Part shown: piece after piece, positions 44,899 through 53,964 of the stretch
Layout: each line of letters opens with the position of its first letter
Position numbering within the stretch: the first letter of the stretch is position 1
NCBI RefSeq assembly: GCF_000373645.1
Contig: NZ_KB892002.1
Location: 248,001 to 312,000 of the forward strand
Origin: Streptomyces sp. ATexAB-D23
GTDB lineage: Bacteria > Actinomycetota > Actinomycetes > Streptomycetales > Streptomycetaceae
Reading direction: 5' to 3'
Length of the DNA stretch: 64,000 nucleotides
Notes under the pieces: model-generated
Told to the model about the DNA's origin: nothing
Database searches by the model: none
Seen by the model: only the letters and a program-made list of their open reading frames with translations
Made by a program: the position numbers and the translations under genes

Positions 44899-47418
44899 AT
44901 GAGGACTCCGTCGCTTCTCCGGTCGCCGCGCGGCCGGTGTGCCACTCTGGCGGCCCTGCTCGCCGTCGTGACCGTCTGCGCGGGGGACGCGGCGGCCCGC
45001 GGTTTCCCGTTCGGCCCGCGCACCCGCGCCGTGAACGACCTGGGCAATCAGTTCGTCCCGTTCCACACCCACCTCTGGGACCTGCTGCACGGCCGGGCGG
45101 ACGGCGGGCTGCTGCTCAACTGGCGGTCCGGGTACGGAAGCAGCTTCCTGCCGGACCTCGGGACGTACCTCAGCAGCCCGTTCGCGCTGCTCGTCGGGGT
45201 GTTCCCGAGGGACCGCGCCGACCTGGCGGTCTACGTGATCACGCTGGTGAAGACGGGCGTGGCGGCGGCGGCCATGACATGGCTGCTCACCGCGTTGCGC
45301 CGGGGGCGCGGCCGGGAGTGGGTCGCGGTCGTGCTGGGCGCCTCGTACGCGCTGTGCGGCTGGTCGGTGATCGAGGCCGTGTACAACCCGATGTGGCTGG
45401 ACGGGCTGATCGCCCTTCCGCTGCTGTGCCTGGCAGGTGAGTGGGCGCGGACCGGGCGGCGGCCGGTGCTCGGCACGCTCCTGGTGACGCTCGCCTGGGT
45501 GTCGAACTTCTACACCGCGTACATGGCGACGCTCGGGGCGGCGCTGGTGCTGGCGGTCCGGCTGCTGCTGGAGGACGGCACCGCCCGCGAGCGGATACGG
45601 GGGCTGGGGCGCGCGGTGCGCACGGTCCTGCTCGGCATCGGGCTCGCCGCCCCGGTCCTCCTGCCGGTCTTCCTCGGCACCCGGCACGCCTATCCGGGCC
45701 TGGACCGGGAGTTCGCCCCGGCCGGCTGGTCCGATGTGGCGGCCCGGCTGCTGCCCGCCACGTACGGCTTCTTCAGCCCCGCGCTCTTCCTCGGCACCGG
45801 TTCCCTGCTGCTCGCCTGCGCGCTGGCCTTCCACCGCGGGGTGCCGCGCGCCGAGCGGTGGGTGTGGCCGGGGCTGGTGGCGCTCGTCGTCCTCTCCTTG
45901 CAGTGGGGGCCCACGCATCTGCTCTGGCACGCGTTCGCGACGCCGAACGGCAGCCCGTTCCGGCAGACGTTCGTGCTCTCGGGCCTGGTGGTGATCGCCG
46001 CCTGGACCGCTGTGGCGCACGGCCGTCCGGACCGGCGGGCGCTGCTGTGCGGGGCCGGGGTGCTGGTGCTGGTCGCCGCGGGCGCCGCGCCCAGCGACCT
46101 GGTCAGCCGCTGGACGTATCCGCTGTTCGCGGCGGGCCTGGTGGCGGCGGTCTGCGCGTTCGCGCTGGTACGCGGCGGCCGGTTCGCCGTGCTCGCGGTG
46201 GTGCTGCTGGTCGGGGCACAGGCCGGGCAGGCCGCGGCGACCACCGCGTACGCCGACCGGCAGCGGCTGAGGCAGCTGGACGACTACGCACCCTGGGGCG
46301 AGCGCCAGCGCCTCCAGGCGGAGGCCGTCGCCCGCGCCGACGGCTGGCCGCGCCACCGCACCGACCCGGGGCTCGAACAGGCCACGGCGAACGACCCGTT
46401 GACGGTCGGCGGTCAGGGCGGGGCGTACTACAGCAGCCATACGCCCGACGTGACGACCCGTACCTTCCTCGCGCTCGGCGGCGGCTGGACCTCGCGCGGG
46501 CGCGCCTTGCAGAGCCTGGACAATCCGGTGACCGACGCGGTGTTCTCGGTCGGCGCCCGGGTCCACATGCCCCGCGACCCGCACCAGAGCTGGAACCGCC
46601 CGGACGCCCGTCCGGTGACCGTGACCCGGCAGGACGTGCCGCCGCTGGTGACCGTGCGCCCGCCGGGCTCCGCCGCGTCCGGCTGGGGCCGCTCGCCGTT
46701 CCGCAACCAGGAGAAGCTGCTCGGCGCCCGGGTCTACACGCTGCCGACGACGACGCTGCGGTCGACCGACGGCGTGCCCGCCACGGACCGCAACACCCAC
46801 GCGTACGAGGCCGAGCCCGGCACGTACACGCTGAGCGCGAGCTGTCCGGCGGGCAGCCGGGTGTTCCTGTGGGCGCCGGACCTGTTCGGCACCGCGCTGC
46901 TGGGCACGGCCGGCGACCCGCTGGACATCCGGGGCGATCTGCCGGCCCGGCGCGCCGGGGTGCTGCCCCTCGGCACGGGATCGGGCCGCATCGCGGTGAG
47001 CCTGCGGGCGGAGCGGCCCGGGACCGTGCCGCACGACTCGGTCGGCTGTCTGGACCCGGACCGGCTGGCCTCGGCGGTGGCGGGGCTGAAGCGGACGGGG
47101 GCGACGCGGGTGACGGTCTCCGGCAGCGGCGTGCACGCGTCGCTCCCGGCGGGCACCCGGGGAATCGCGGTGCTGGCCGCGCCCCGGATCGCGGGCTGGA
47201 GCTGCGACGGGCGCCCGGCGGGCTCGTACCTGGGCCTGGTCGCGGCCCCGGTGGCGGAGGGGCGGACCACGGTGGACTGCGCGTTCCGGCCACCGGGCCT
47301 GCGGGCGGGAACGGCGGCCGGGGCGGCGGCCCTGGCGGGGCTCCTCACGGTGGCGTTCGCTCCGACGGCCATGGGGCGGGTGCGGGTGCGGATACGGGAA
47401 CGGCGGCGGCGCGGCTGA
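44899..47418 (+). CDS. YfhO-family membrane protein
   Basis: An 839-residue membrane protein with about 12 hydrophobic helices in the first 480 residues, a large extracytoplasmic C-terminal domain, and a final helix near residue 805. The N-terminal NDLGNQFVPFHTHLWDLL and GYGSSFLPDLGTYLSSPFALL match the YfhO group (GT-C-like glycosyltransferases). In Bacillus and relatives, YfhO adds sugars to wall or lipoteichoic acids. Here it closes the glycopolymer cluster and may decorate it. The ATG follows a 294-bp gap that contains no gene but is CG-rich with an A/T-rich patch (ATATTCG) just before the start. Confidence 0.85.
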   Translation: MRTPSLLRSPRGRCATLAALLAVVTVCAGDAAARGFPFGPRTRAVNDLGNQFVPFHTHLWDLLHGRADGGLLLNWRSGYGSSFLPDLGTYLSSPFALLVGVFPRDRADLAVYVITLVKTGVAAAAMTWLLTALRRGRGREWVAVVLGASYALCGWSVIEAVYNPMWLDGLIALPLLCLAGEWARTGRRPVLGTLLVTLAWVSNFYTAYMATLGAALVLAVRLLLEDGTARERIRGLGRAVRTVLLGIGLAAPVLLPVFLGTRHAYPGLDREFAPAGWSDVAARLLPATYGFFSPALFLGTGSLLLACALAFHRGVPRAERWVWPGLVALVVLSLQWGPTHLLWHAFATPNGSPFRQTFVLSGLVVIAAWTAVAHGRPDRRALLCGAGVLVLVAAGAAPSDLVSRWTYPLFAAGLVAAVCAFALVRGGRFAVLAVVLLVGAQAGQAAATTAYADRQRLRQLDDYAPWGERQRLQAEAVARADGWPRHRTDPGLEQATANDPLTVGGQGGAYYSSHTPDVTTRTFLALGGGWTSRGRALQSLDNPVTDAVFSVGARVHMPRDPHQSWNRPDARPVTVTRQDVPPLVTVRPPGSAASGWGRSPFRNQEKLLGARVYTLPTTTLRSTDGVPATDRNTHAYEAEPGTYTLSASCPAGSRVFLWAPDLFGTALLGTAGDPLDIRGDLPARRAGVLPLGTGSGRIAVSLRAERPGTVPHDSVGCLDPDRLASAVAGLKRTGATRVTVSGSGVHASLPAGTRGIAVLAAPRIAGWSCDGRPAGSYLGLVAAPVAEGRTTVDCAFRPPGLRAGTAAGAAALAGLLTVAFAPTAMGRVRVRIRERRRRG

Positions 47419-47448
47419 CGGGGCACGCCTGGGGGGCGCGCACGCATG

Positions 47449-47640
47449 GCCTACGGCCCGGCGGGGTACGACAGCCGCCCCCGACACGCGCATGGTTGAC
47501 GGCCCGACCGGGTACAGCGCCGACCCCCGACGCGCGCATAGTTGACGGCCCGACCGAGTACAGCGCCGACCCCCGACGCGCGCATAGTTGACGGCCCGAC
47601 CGGGTACAGCGCCGACCCCCGGCGCGCGCATGGTTGACGG
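47449..47640. repeat. 46-bp tandem repeat
   Basis: Four copies of a 46-bp unit, with GTTGACGG landmarks at 47495, 47541, 47587 and 47633, preceded by a diverged fifth copy. Adjacent units differ at only one to three positions. It fills the gap between the YfhO and TetR 3' ends. There are no spacers, so it is not a CRISPR, and no gene is supported in it. Confidence 0.85.
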
Positions 47641-47671
47641 CTGGGCGGGGTAGCGGTGGCGGCAGTCGTCC

Positions 47672-48319
47672 TCAGTGCGCGCCGTACCGGGCCTCGATGC
47701 CCGCGACGATGAGCCGGAGACCGTCCTCGAAGCGTTCGTCGTAGCGGGCGAAGATCTCGGGGCCGGCCGCCGCGGCGAGCGGGTAGCGGGCCAGCCGTTC
47801 GGCGCGTTCGCCGACGTCGAAGCCCTCGCGCGGCCCCTGATCGGGCATCGGGCGGACGCCCTGCTCCTCGCTGACGAAGCCCATCGTGTACGCGTACGCG
47901 GTGGTGCCCGCCCGTACCGCCTGCCACAGCTCGAAGCCCGCGCCGACCATGGTCCGCAGATGGGTTTCGAGGCCGTCGGCGTGGTCGGTGCCGGTGAACC
48001 GCGCGCCGCCGTAGACCTTGGCCCCGTCGCGGTAGCGCAGCAGGGCCCGGCGCAGTCCGCTGTTGTAGGCGACGAGCTGTTCCTGCCAGCCCTCCGGGGT
48101 TGCGGCGGGGAGGTCGTCGGCGAGCATCCGCCGGTACATCACCGTGGCCATCTCGTCGAGCAGCGCCTGCTTGTCCTTGAAGTGCCAGTAGAGCGCGGGC
48201 GCCTTGACGTCCAGCTCCTTGGCGATGGCGCGCAGGCTGAGGCCGTCGAGGCCCACCTCGTTCAGCAGCCGCAGCGCCGTGTCGGCCACCCGGGACCGGT
48301 CGATCTTCGTCGTACCCAC
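47672..48319 (-). CDS. TetR-family repressor
   Basis: A 215-residue TetR regulator of the tetracycline-repressor type. HTH residues 8-55 (SLRAIAKELDVKAPALYWHFKDKQALLDEM) and a TetR_C_1 ligand domain with HxxG-type helices. It is divergent from a flavin monooxygenase gene, with two identical palindromic operators between them, so it probably represses that gene and itself in the absence of an aromatic or drug-like ligand. Confidence 0.9.
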   Translation of the reverse strand: MGTTKIDRSRVADTALRLLNEVGLDGLSLRAIAKELDVKAPALYWHFKDKQALLDEMATVMYRRMLADDLPAATPEGWQEQLVAYNSGLRRALLRYRDGAKVYGGARFTGTDHADGLETHLRTMVGAGFELWQAVRAGTTAYAYTMGFVSEEQGVRPMPDQGPREGFDVGERAERLARYPLAAAAGPEIFARYDERFEDGLRLIVAGIEARYGAH

Positions 48320-48349
48320 GGTGCCAAGTTAACAGCCCTTCCTTGACAA

Positions 48350-48399
48350 CTTAACACCGTTAAAGTCACACTCGGACCATGGAACTTAACACCGTTAAG
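48350..48399. promoter_or_regulatory. tandem TetR operators over the monooxygenase promoter
   Basis: Two copies of CTTAACACCGTTAAG (48350-48364 with one end mismatch; 48385-48399) plus a half-site GTTAAC at 48329-48334. A TTGACA -35 box (48343-48348) directly precedes the first copy, which lies in the promoter spacer. The second copy overlaps codons 3-7 of the monooxygenase gene. Confidence 0.75.
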
Positions 48400-49803
48400 G
48401 AAACTGACGTCCTCGTCGTCGGCGCCGGCCCGTGCGGCCTCGCCCTGGCCTGCGACCTGGCCCGCAGGGGCGTCCGCGCCCTCGTCGTGGAGCAGGCACC
48501 GGGCCTCTTCCCCGGCTCGCGCGGCAAGGGCGTCCAGCCCCGCACCCGGGAGGTCCTGGACGACCTCGGGGTGGGCGGCGCGGTCCGCGCGTACGGCGGC
48601 CCGGCACCGGTCGGGATGGCCTGGCAGAACGGCGAGCGGATGGGCGAGCACCGCATGTTCCGGGTCGCGCCGCCGACGGACGCCGAGCCGTACGGGGAGC
48701 CGTGGATGATGCCGCAGTGGCGCACCCAGGAGATCCTGCTCGCCCGGCTGCGCGAACTGGGCGGCGACGTCGCGTTCTCGACCGCGCTGACCGGCCTGGA
48801 CCAGGACGCCGAAGGGGTCACCGCACAGCTGACCGGCGGCCGGGCCCGCGCCTCCTACCTGGTCGCGGCGGACGGCGGACGCTCCACCGTGCGCCGGGAG
48901 CTGGGCATCGCGATGACCGGGGAGACGGTGGACCCGGCGCCGATGCTGGTGGCCGATGTACGGATCGCCGAGGGGGCGCTCGACCGGCTCAACTGGCACA
49001 TGATGAACGCCGACGCGGGGTTCATCACGCTCTGCCCGCTGCCCGGCACCGAGGACTTCCAGCTGGTCGCCCAGTTCAAGGAGGGCGAGCCCGACACCTC
49101 GGCGGACGGGGTCCGCGCGGTGGTCGCCGCCCGCACGCACCTGGCAGCGGCGGACGTCACCGAGGTGCGCTGGGCCTCCGACTTCCGCCCGCGCGCCGCC
49201 CTGGCCGACCGCTTCCGCGACGGACGGGTCTTCCTGGCCGGGGACGCCGCCCACGTCCACTCCCCCGCGGGCGGCCAGGGGCTCAACACCAGCGTGCAGG
49301 ACGCGTACAACCTGGGCTGGAAGCTCGGGCAGGTGCTGCGGCACGGGGCGCCCGCCGCCCTGCTCGACAGCTACGAGCGGGAGCGCCGCCCGGTCGCCGC
49401 CGAGATGCTCGGCCTGTCCACCCGTATCCACCGGGGCGAGCAGGAGCGCGGCAGGGCAACCCAGCAACTGGGCCTGGGCTACCGCGAGGGCCCGCTGTCG
49501 GTGGGCCGGGCAGGCGCGCTGGAGGCCGGCGACCGCGCGCCCGACGGACCGGCGGACGGCCGGCGGCTGTTCGACGTCTTCCGGGGCCCGCACTTCACGC
49601 TGCTGGCCGTCGGCACCGAAGCGCAACTGCCGGAGCCCGGCACGGCGGCACTGCGGACGCACCGGCTGCCCGACGCCTACGAGCCGTACGGAACGGGCCT
49701 GTTCCTGATCCGCCCCGACGGCTACATCGGCTGGGCGGGCCGGGACACGGCCGGTCTTGCGGAATACCTCACCCCGCTGGGCCTCGGCCTCGCGGCAGGC
49801 TGA
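48379..49803 (+). CDS. FAD-dependent aromatic monooxygenase
   Basis: A 474-residue flavoprotein hydroxylase of the PHBH/tetracycline-hydroxylase type. FAD-binding GxGxxG is in VVGAGPCGLALA, the DG motif in VAADGGRSTVR, and the GD motif in VFLAGDAAHVHSPAGGQGLN. A C-terminal thioredoxin-like domain is shorter than in large phenol hydroxylases. The substrate is unknown; the TetR pairing suggests response to a phenolic or polyketide compound. The operator in the first codons indicates tight repression. Confidence 0.9.
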   Translation: MELNTVKETDVLVVGAGPCGLALACDLARRGVRALVVEQAPGLFPGSRGKGVQPRTREVLDDLGVGGAVRAYGGPAPVGMAWQNGERMGEHRMFRVAPPTDAEPYGEPWMMPQWRTQEILLARLRELGGDVAFSTALTGLDQDAEGVTAQLTGGRARASYLVAADGGRSTVRRELGIAMTGETVDPAPMLVADVRIAEGALDRLNWHMMNADAGFITLCPLPGTEDFQLVAQFKEGEPDTSADGVRAVVAARTHLAAADVTEVRWASDFRPRAALADRFRDGRVFLAGDAAHVHSPAGGQGLNTSVQDAYNLGWKLGQVLRHGAPAALLDSYERERRPVAAEMLGLSTRIHRGEQERGRATQQLGLGYREGPLSVGRAGALEAGDRAPDGPADGRRLFDVFRGPHFTLLAVGTEAQLPEPGTAALRTHRLPDAYEPYGTGLFLIRPDGYIGWAGRDTAGLAEYLTPLGLGLAAG

Positions 49804-49813
49804 GCCGGCCTCG

Positions 49814-50482
49814 TCAGACGCTGCTGAGCGACAGCTTCGCGGCGAACCCGAGGAACAGCACCCCGGCCGCCGACGTGGCCCCCGCCGAGAGACGCCGGCG
49901 GCTGCGGAACGCGGCGGACAGCCGGGTGCCGCCGAATATCAGCATCGTCAGGTACAGGAAGCTGGCGATCTGGAGCAGGGTGCCCAACACCAGGAAGGAG
50001 AGCGCCGGGTAGGCGTAACCGGGGTCGACGAACTGCACGAAGAACGAGATCAGGAACAGGATCGCCTTCGGGTTGAACAGGCTGACCACCAGCGCCCGCC
50101 GGTACGGCCGCTCCATGCCCCCGGGCACCTGCGCCGCGTCCTCGCCCTCCCCGGTGATCTCGGCGACCCTCCGGTGCCGCTCGCGCCACATCGACACCGC
50201 GGCCCGCAGCATCCCGATGGCCATCCAGGTCAGATACCCCGCACCCGCGTACTTGACGACGGCGAACAGCACGGGCGTCGTCTGCAACAGCGAGGAGGCG
50301 CCCAGTGCGGACAGCGTCATCAGCACGGTGTCCCCGGTCCACACCCCGGCCGCGGCCACGTACCCGGTCCGCACCCCGCGCCGGGCGGCGACGGACAGCA
50401 CGTACAGCGAATTCGGCCCCGGCAGCAGAACGATCAGCACCAGGCCGGCGAGATAGGTCGGAAGGTCGGTGACACCCAGCAT
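49814..50482 (-). CDS. LysE-family amino-acid exporter, LeuE-like
   Basis: A 222-residue LysE/RhtB exporter with six helices, LPGPNSLYVLSVAARRG and the LFNPKAILF motif. MLGVTDLPTYL resembles the LeuE start, so ATG 50482 is used rather than a GTG 30 bp upstream. Leucine efflux is likely but not shown. Confidence 0.85.
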   Translation of the reverse strand: MLGVTDLPTYLAGLVLIVLLPGPNSLYVLSVAARRGVRTGYVAAAGVWTGDTVLMTLSALGASSLLQTTPVLFAVVKYAGAGYLTWMAIGMLRAAVSMWRERHRRVAEITGEGEDAAQVPGGMERPYRRALVVSLFNPKAILFLISFFVQFVDPGYAYPALSFLVLGTLLQIASFLYLTMLIFGGTRLSAAFRSRRRLSAGATSAAGVLFLGFAAKLSLSSV

Positions 50483-50674
50483 GAAACGGAGTGTCGCACG
50501 CGGGTACGACACCCGGTCCGCCAGGTCCCGCGAGCCCGCCGCCCCGGACCTCGTCGCCGTGTCACCGCCACGGCGGCAGCCGCATCGTTACCGCTTTTCC
50601 ATCACGCGCAAGGATTCGGCAACCGGTCGGAGCGGGAACCCGTCCCATGGAATACACGGATTCAGGGGGTCGGG

Positions 50675-51619
50675 ATGACAGGCACCAGCAGGACCGGGCG
50701 CGGATGCGCGCACAGGGGCGTCCGGGGAGGCGGCGCGGCCACCGCCGCCGTGGCCGTCCTGGCGCTGGCGGCCGTGACCGCCGGGTGCAAGGCGCAGGCG
50801 GCCGACAGCGCGCGGGCCGCTCCGTCGGCACCGGCGAGCAGCAGTTCCGGCTCGCCCACCGAGGACGCGAAGCCGGGCGGGGACCGGACGGAGACGGCGA
50901 GCCCGTCCGCGAGCGCCACGAAGACGAAGGAACCGGCGAAGGCGCCGCCGAAGCCCAGCGGCACGCCGTCGTCCGCCGATCCGCAGGGCACGGTTCTCAT
51001 AGCGAGCGGGGCGGAGGGCAAGCAGGTGCGCGAGTTGCAGGCCCGGCTGCGTCAGATCGGGCACTTCAACCGCACCCCCACGGGCTACTACGGGTCCGTC
51101 ACGGCCACCGCCGTGCAGTCGTTCCAGGGCAAGCGCGGCCTGTCCAGGACCGGGAAGACGGACACCGTCACCTGGCAGAAGCTGCTCGGCATGACGCACA
51201 CGCCGACGGCCGCCGAGCTGAACCCCCCGACCACCGTCCCGGTCGCCGAGCCGGACAAGCGGTGCCTGACGGGCCGGGTGCTCTGCATCAGCAAGAACAG
51301 CCGGACCCTGTCCTGGATGATCGACGGCAAGGTCGTCTCGTCCATGGACGTACGGTTCGGCTCGCAGTACACCCCGACCCGCGAGGGCACGTTCTCCGTG
51401 TACTGGAAGTCGCGGCACCACGTGTCGTCGATCTACCACACGGCCATGCCCTACGCGATGTTCTTCAGCGGCGGCCAGGCGGTGCACTACTCCTCGGACT
51501 TCGCGGCCCGCGGCTACAACGGCGCCTCGCACGGATGTGTCAACGTCCGGGACGAGGGGAAGATCGCGTCCCTGTTCTCCCAGGTCCGCAACGGCGACAA
51601 GGTCGTCGTCTACAAGTAG
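50675..51619 (+). CDS. L,D-transpeptidase lipoprotein with PG-binding domain
   Basis: A 314-residue exported enzyme. The signal sequence ends in VTAGC, so it is probably a lipoprotein. A Ser/Pro/Thr-rich linker is followed by a PG_binding_1 domain (residues 106-170, GKQVRELQARLRQIGHF, TATAVQSFQ) and then a YkuD domain with catalytic SHGCVNV near residue 290 and HYSSDF upstream. It forms 3-3 peptidoglycan cross-links. The ATG at 50675 has GGGGTCGGG upstream. Confidence 0.9.
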   Translation: MTGTSRTGRGCAHRGVRGGGAATAAVAVLALAAVTAGCKAQAADSARAAPSAPASSSSGSPTEDAKPGGDRTETASPSASATKTKEPAKAPPKPSGTPSSADPQGTVLIASGAEGKQVRELQARLRQIGHFNRTPTGYYGSVTATAVQSFQGKRGLSRTGKTDTVTWQKLLGMTHTPTAAELNPPTTVPVAEPDKRCLTGRVLCISKNSRTLSWMIDGKVVSSMDVRFGSQYTPTREGTFSVYWKSRHHVSSIYHTAMPYAMFFSGGQAVHYSSDFAARGYNGASHGCVNVRDEGKIASLFSQVRNGDKVVVYK

Positions 51620-51647
51620 CGAGTCCTGCGAGCAGCGGGTGTTGAGG

Positions 51648-51686
51648 GGCGCGGGCGGGACCGGGGGAACGTGTCCCGCCCGCGCC
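51648..51686. terminator. bidirectional terminator hairpin
   Basis: A 14-bp perfect stem (51648-51661 with 51673-51686) and 11-base loop after the L,D-transpeptidase and before the convergent sigma-coupled membrane gene. Confidence 0.8.
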
Positions 51687-51805
51687 ATGTGCGCCGAGCC
51701 GTAGGTACGGGGGGAACCCCGGCTCCGGGCGCTGCCGATGACCAGTCGGCTCATTCTGTACAGCGTCCGCAGGCCGGAAAACGTCACACCCGGCGGTATC
51801 GGCCG

Positions 51806-52984
51806 TCAGCGGGCCGCCGCCGAGGCGGTCGGATCCGGCGCGGAGGAGGTGCCGGAACCCCTCGTCGCCGGGTCCGGGGCGATGGCCGCCACCGAGGGGC
51901 CGGGCGACTCGGTGAAATGGATGGACGGGAGCGCGCCCGAGGCGTCGCCGCCCTGCTCGGCGTTCCCGTCGCCGCTCTGACCGTCGCTGTCGTCGCCCGC
52001 CTTGTCGAGCAGCCGGTCGCAGAAGCGGTCCAGGTTGCGCGCGCCCTTGGCCAGGGCTTCGAGGCGTTCCCTGCGGTCCTTTTCGAGCTTGCCGTCGCGG
52101 TAGTCGCGGCAGGCCTTCAGGGTCTTGGCGTACCAGGCGGCGGACGTGTCGTCCTCGTCGCCGGACCCGCCGTGCCCCTTCTCGGTGTCCGTGGACCCGC
52201 CGGCGGCGGTGTCGTCGTCGGTGCCCGTCCCGCCGCCCGGCCCACTGCCGTCCGACCGGTCCGTACCGCTGTCGCCCTTGCCGCTCCGGCCGCTGTCGGG
52301 GGTGGTGCCGTCGGCGTGGGCGGTGTCCTCGCCGTCCTGGTCCGTGCCGCCGCCGGGGGGCGGGGCGTGCGGGGACGGGGTGCTCGGGTCGGGGGAGCCG
52401 GGCGGCGGCGGTACGGACGTCTCCTCGTCGGGGACGAGGCCGGAGCCCAGCTCCTCGGGCGAGGCGGCGGCCGAGACCGAGGTCGCCGGGGAGGGGGTGT
52501 GCCGGCCGAAGGGGACGGGCAGCACGCCGGTCCCGGCGGCCACGGCCACCCCGCCGATCGCGCAGCACGCCACGGAGGCGACCAGGCCGAAGCGCAGGGG
52601 CCGGCTCCAGCGGAAGGCTCGGTCGCCGCGCGGACCCGCCGCCCCGGCACCCGCGCCGGATGCGGCCCTGCCTATGCGGACGGGCGCGAGCATCGCGGTC
52701 CCGTCGTCGTCCGCCCCGGCTCCGTGCGCGGCGGCGGCCCGGCCCGGGGCCGTGCGGGGTGCGGTGCGGGTCCGGCGCGGGGCGGCGCGGAAGGCGGCCA
52801 GCGCGGCGGCCTCGCCGGGCAGTTCGCCTGTGGCGGGCAGGGCGGTGCGGGCTGCGGCGCCCAGGGCTGCGGCGAGGCGTTCGGCATCCTGACAGGGGCG
52901 GCCTTCGGCAGAGTCGACCGGTTCGCCGCGGAGCAACTTCTCCGCCGCTTCCTTGTCAAGCCATGCGTACTGCTCGTCGGCCAT
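51806..52984 (-). CDS. sigma-coupled single-helix membrane protein
   Basis: A 392-residue protein. The cytoplasmic N-terminus begins MADEQYAWLDKEAAEKLLRGE; one transmembrane helix lies near residues 130-150 (FGLVASVACCAIGGVAVAAG). A long Gly/Asp/Ser/Thr-rich linker precedes a helical C-terminal segment with two cysteines (KACRDYRDG and DRFCDRLLDK). It starts at the stop of the ECF sigma gene (TGATG), so it is probably its anti-sigma or sensor partner. No ZAS zinc motif is visible. Confidence 0.72.
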   Translation of the reverse strand: MADEQYAWLDKEAAEKLLRGEPVDSAEGRPCQDAERLAAALGAAARTALPATGELPGEAAALAAFRAAPRRTRTAPRTAPGRAAAAHGAGADDDGTAMLAPVRIGRAASGAGAGAAGPRGDRAFRWSRPLRFGLVASVACCAIGGVAVAAGTGVLPVPFGRHTPSPATSVSAAASPEELGSGLVPDEETSVPPPPGSPDPSTPSPHAPPPGGGTDQDGEDTAHADGTTPDSGRSGKGDSGTDRSDGSGPGGGTGTDDDTAAGGSTDTEKGHGGSGDEDDTSAAWYAKTLKACRDYRDGKLEKDRRERLEALAKGARNLDRFCDRLLDKAGDDSDGQSGDGNAEQGGDASGALPSIHFTESPGPSVAAIAPDPATRGSGTSSAPDPTASAAAR

Positions 52985-53964
52985 CACATGTCCTTCTGCG
53001 TCCGGGGACGCGAATGCGTCACACCGGCGGGAGCCACCAGGCCGGTGCGTGAGGGGCGTTGCGCGGGTACGGCGCCGAGTTCCGCCGCCTCCGCCGTGCT
53101 GTTCCGGAGAGAGGCCGACGGGGCCCCGGGGCCGGCCGGGCGCCGGGGCGGGACGACCGGTGCGCCGGTTGAGCCGCCGCGCGGAAGGCCGCCCTCCGGG
53201 GCCGCGGTGCGCGGGAGGCCGGTGTCCGTCACGGCACGGTGCGGACGGCCGGCCTCCGATGCGCCGACGCTCGTCGCTCCGCCGCGCGGACGGATGCCTT
53301 CCGGGGCGCTGGTGCTCGTCGCCGCACCGCGCGGACGGATGCCTTCCGGTGCGCCGGGGTCGGTCAGTCCGCCTCCGGCGGCAGGGCGCCCGGTGTCGTC
53401 CCGGCCCTCCCCGCTGTCGGTCCGCAGCAGTTCGGCGAGCCGCTTCAGACCGCGGTGGGCCGCGGTGCGGACCGCGCCCGGCCGCTTGCCGAGCGTCTGC
53501 GCCGCGCTCTTCGCGTCGAGCCCGACCACGACGCGCAGCACCACGGCCTCCGCCTGATCCTGCGGCAGCTGGGCGATGAGCGACATGGTGCGGCCGGTCG
53601 CCAGGGACTCGATCGCCTCGTCCGCGGTGTCGGAGAAGGCCGGCTTCTCGGACAGCTCCGTCTCGTCGCCGCCGATGGCGGGGCGCCTGCCGCGCATCCG
53701 GAGATGGTCCAGGGCGCGGTTGCGGGCTATGCGCGCCGCCCAGCCCCGGAAACGGTCGGCGTCCCCACTGAAACGGTCGAGGTCCCGGGCTATCTGCAGC
53801 CACGACTCGGACGCCACGTCCTCGGCGTCCGGCTCCCCCACCAGCGTTCTTATGTAGCCCAGCAGCCGCGGCTGCACAGCGCGGTACACAGTACGGAAGG
53901 CGTCCTCGTCCCCGTGCTGTGCCGCGAGCACCGCGGCAGTAAGCCCCGCGTCGTCCCCCAGCAC
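52984..53964 (-). CDS. ECF sigma factor with repetitive C-terminal extension
   Basis: A 326-residue ECF sigma factor. Region 2 (AFRTVYRAVQPRLLGYIRTLVG, EDVASESWLQIARDLDRF) and region 4 (IAQLPQDQAEAVVLRVVVGLDAKSAAQTLGKRPGAVRTAAHRGLKRLAELL) are clear. After about residue 195 there is a disordered tail with 15-residue tandem units (APEGIRPRGAATSTS-like, three to four copies). The GTG at 53964 has AGGG 8 bp upstream. The next gene overlaps its stop. Confidence 0.85.
   Translation of the reverse strand: MLGDDAGLTAAVLAAQHGDEDAFRTVYRAVQPRLLGYIRTLVGEPDAEDVASESWLQIARDLDRFSGDADRFRGWAARIARNRALDHLRMRGRRPAIGGDETELSEKPAFSDTADEAIESLATGRTMSLIAQLPQDQAEAVVLRVVVGLDAKSAAQTLGKRPGAVRTAAHRGLKRLAELLRTDSGEGRDDTGRPAAGGGLTDPGAPEGIRPRGAATSTSAPEGIRPRGGATSVGASEAGRPHRAVTDTGLPRTAAPEGGLPRGGSTGAPVVPPRRPAGPGAPSASLRNSTAEAAELGAVPAQRPSRTGLVAPAGVTHSRPRTQKDM

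Noticed and set aside
43060..47631. A 1523-residue minus-strand open frame extending upstream of the GT29 gene
   Set aside because: Only the part from 44604 down has domains and a ribosome-binding site; the rest is antisense to the YfhO gene.
47449..47640. Repeats as a possible CRISPR
   Set aside because: Tandem 46-bp units without unique spacers.
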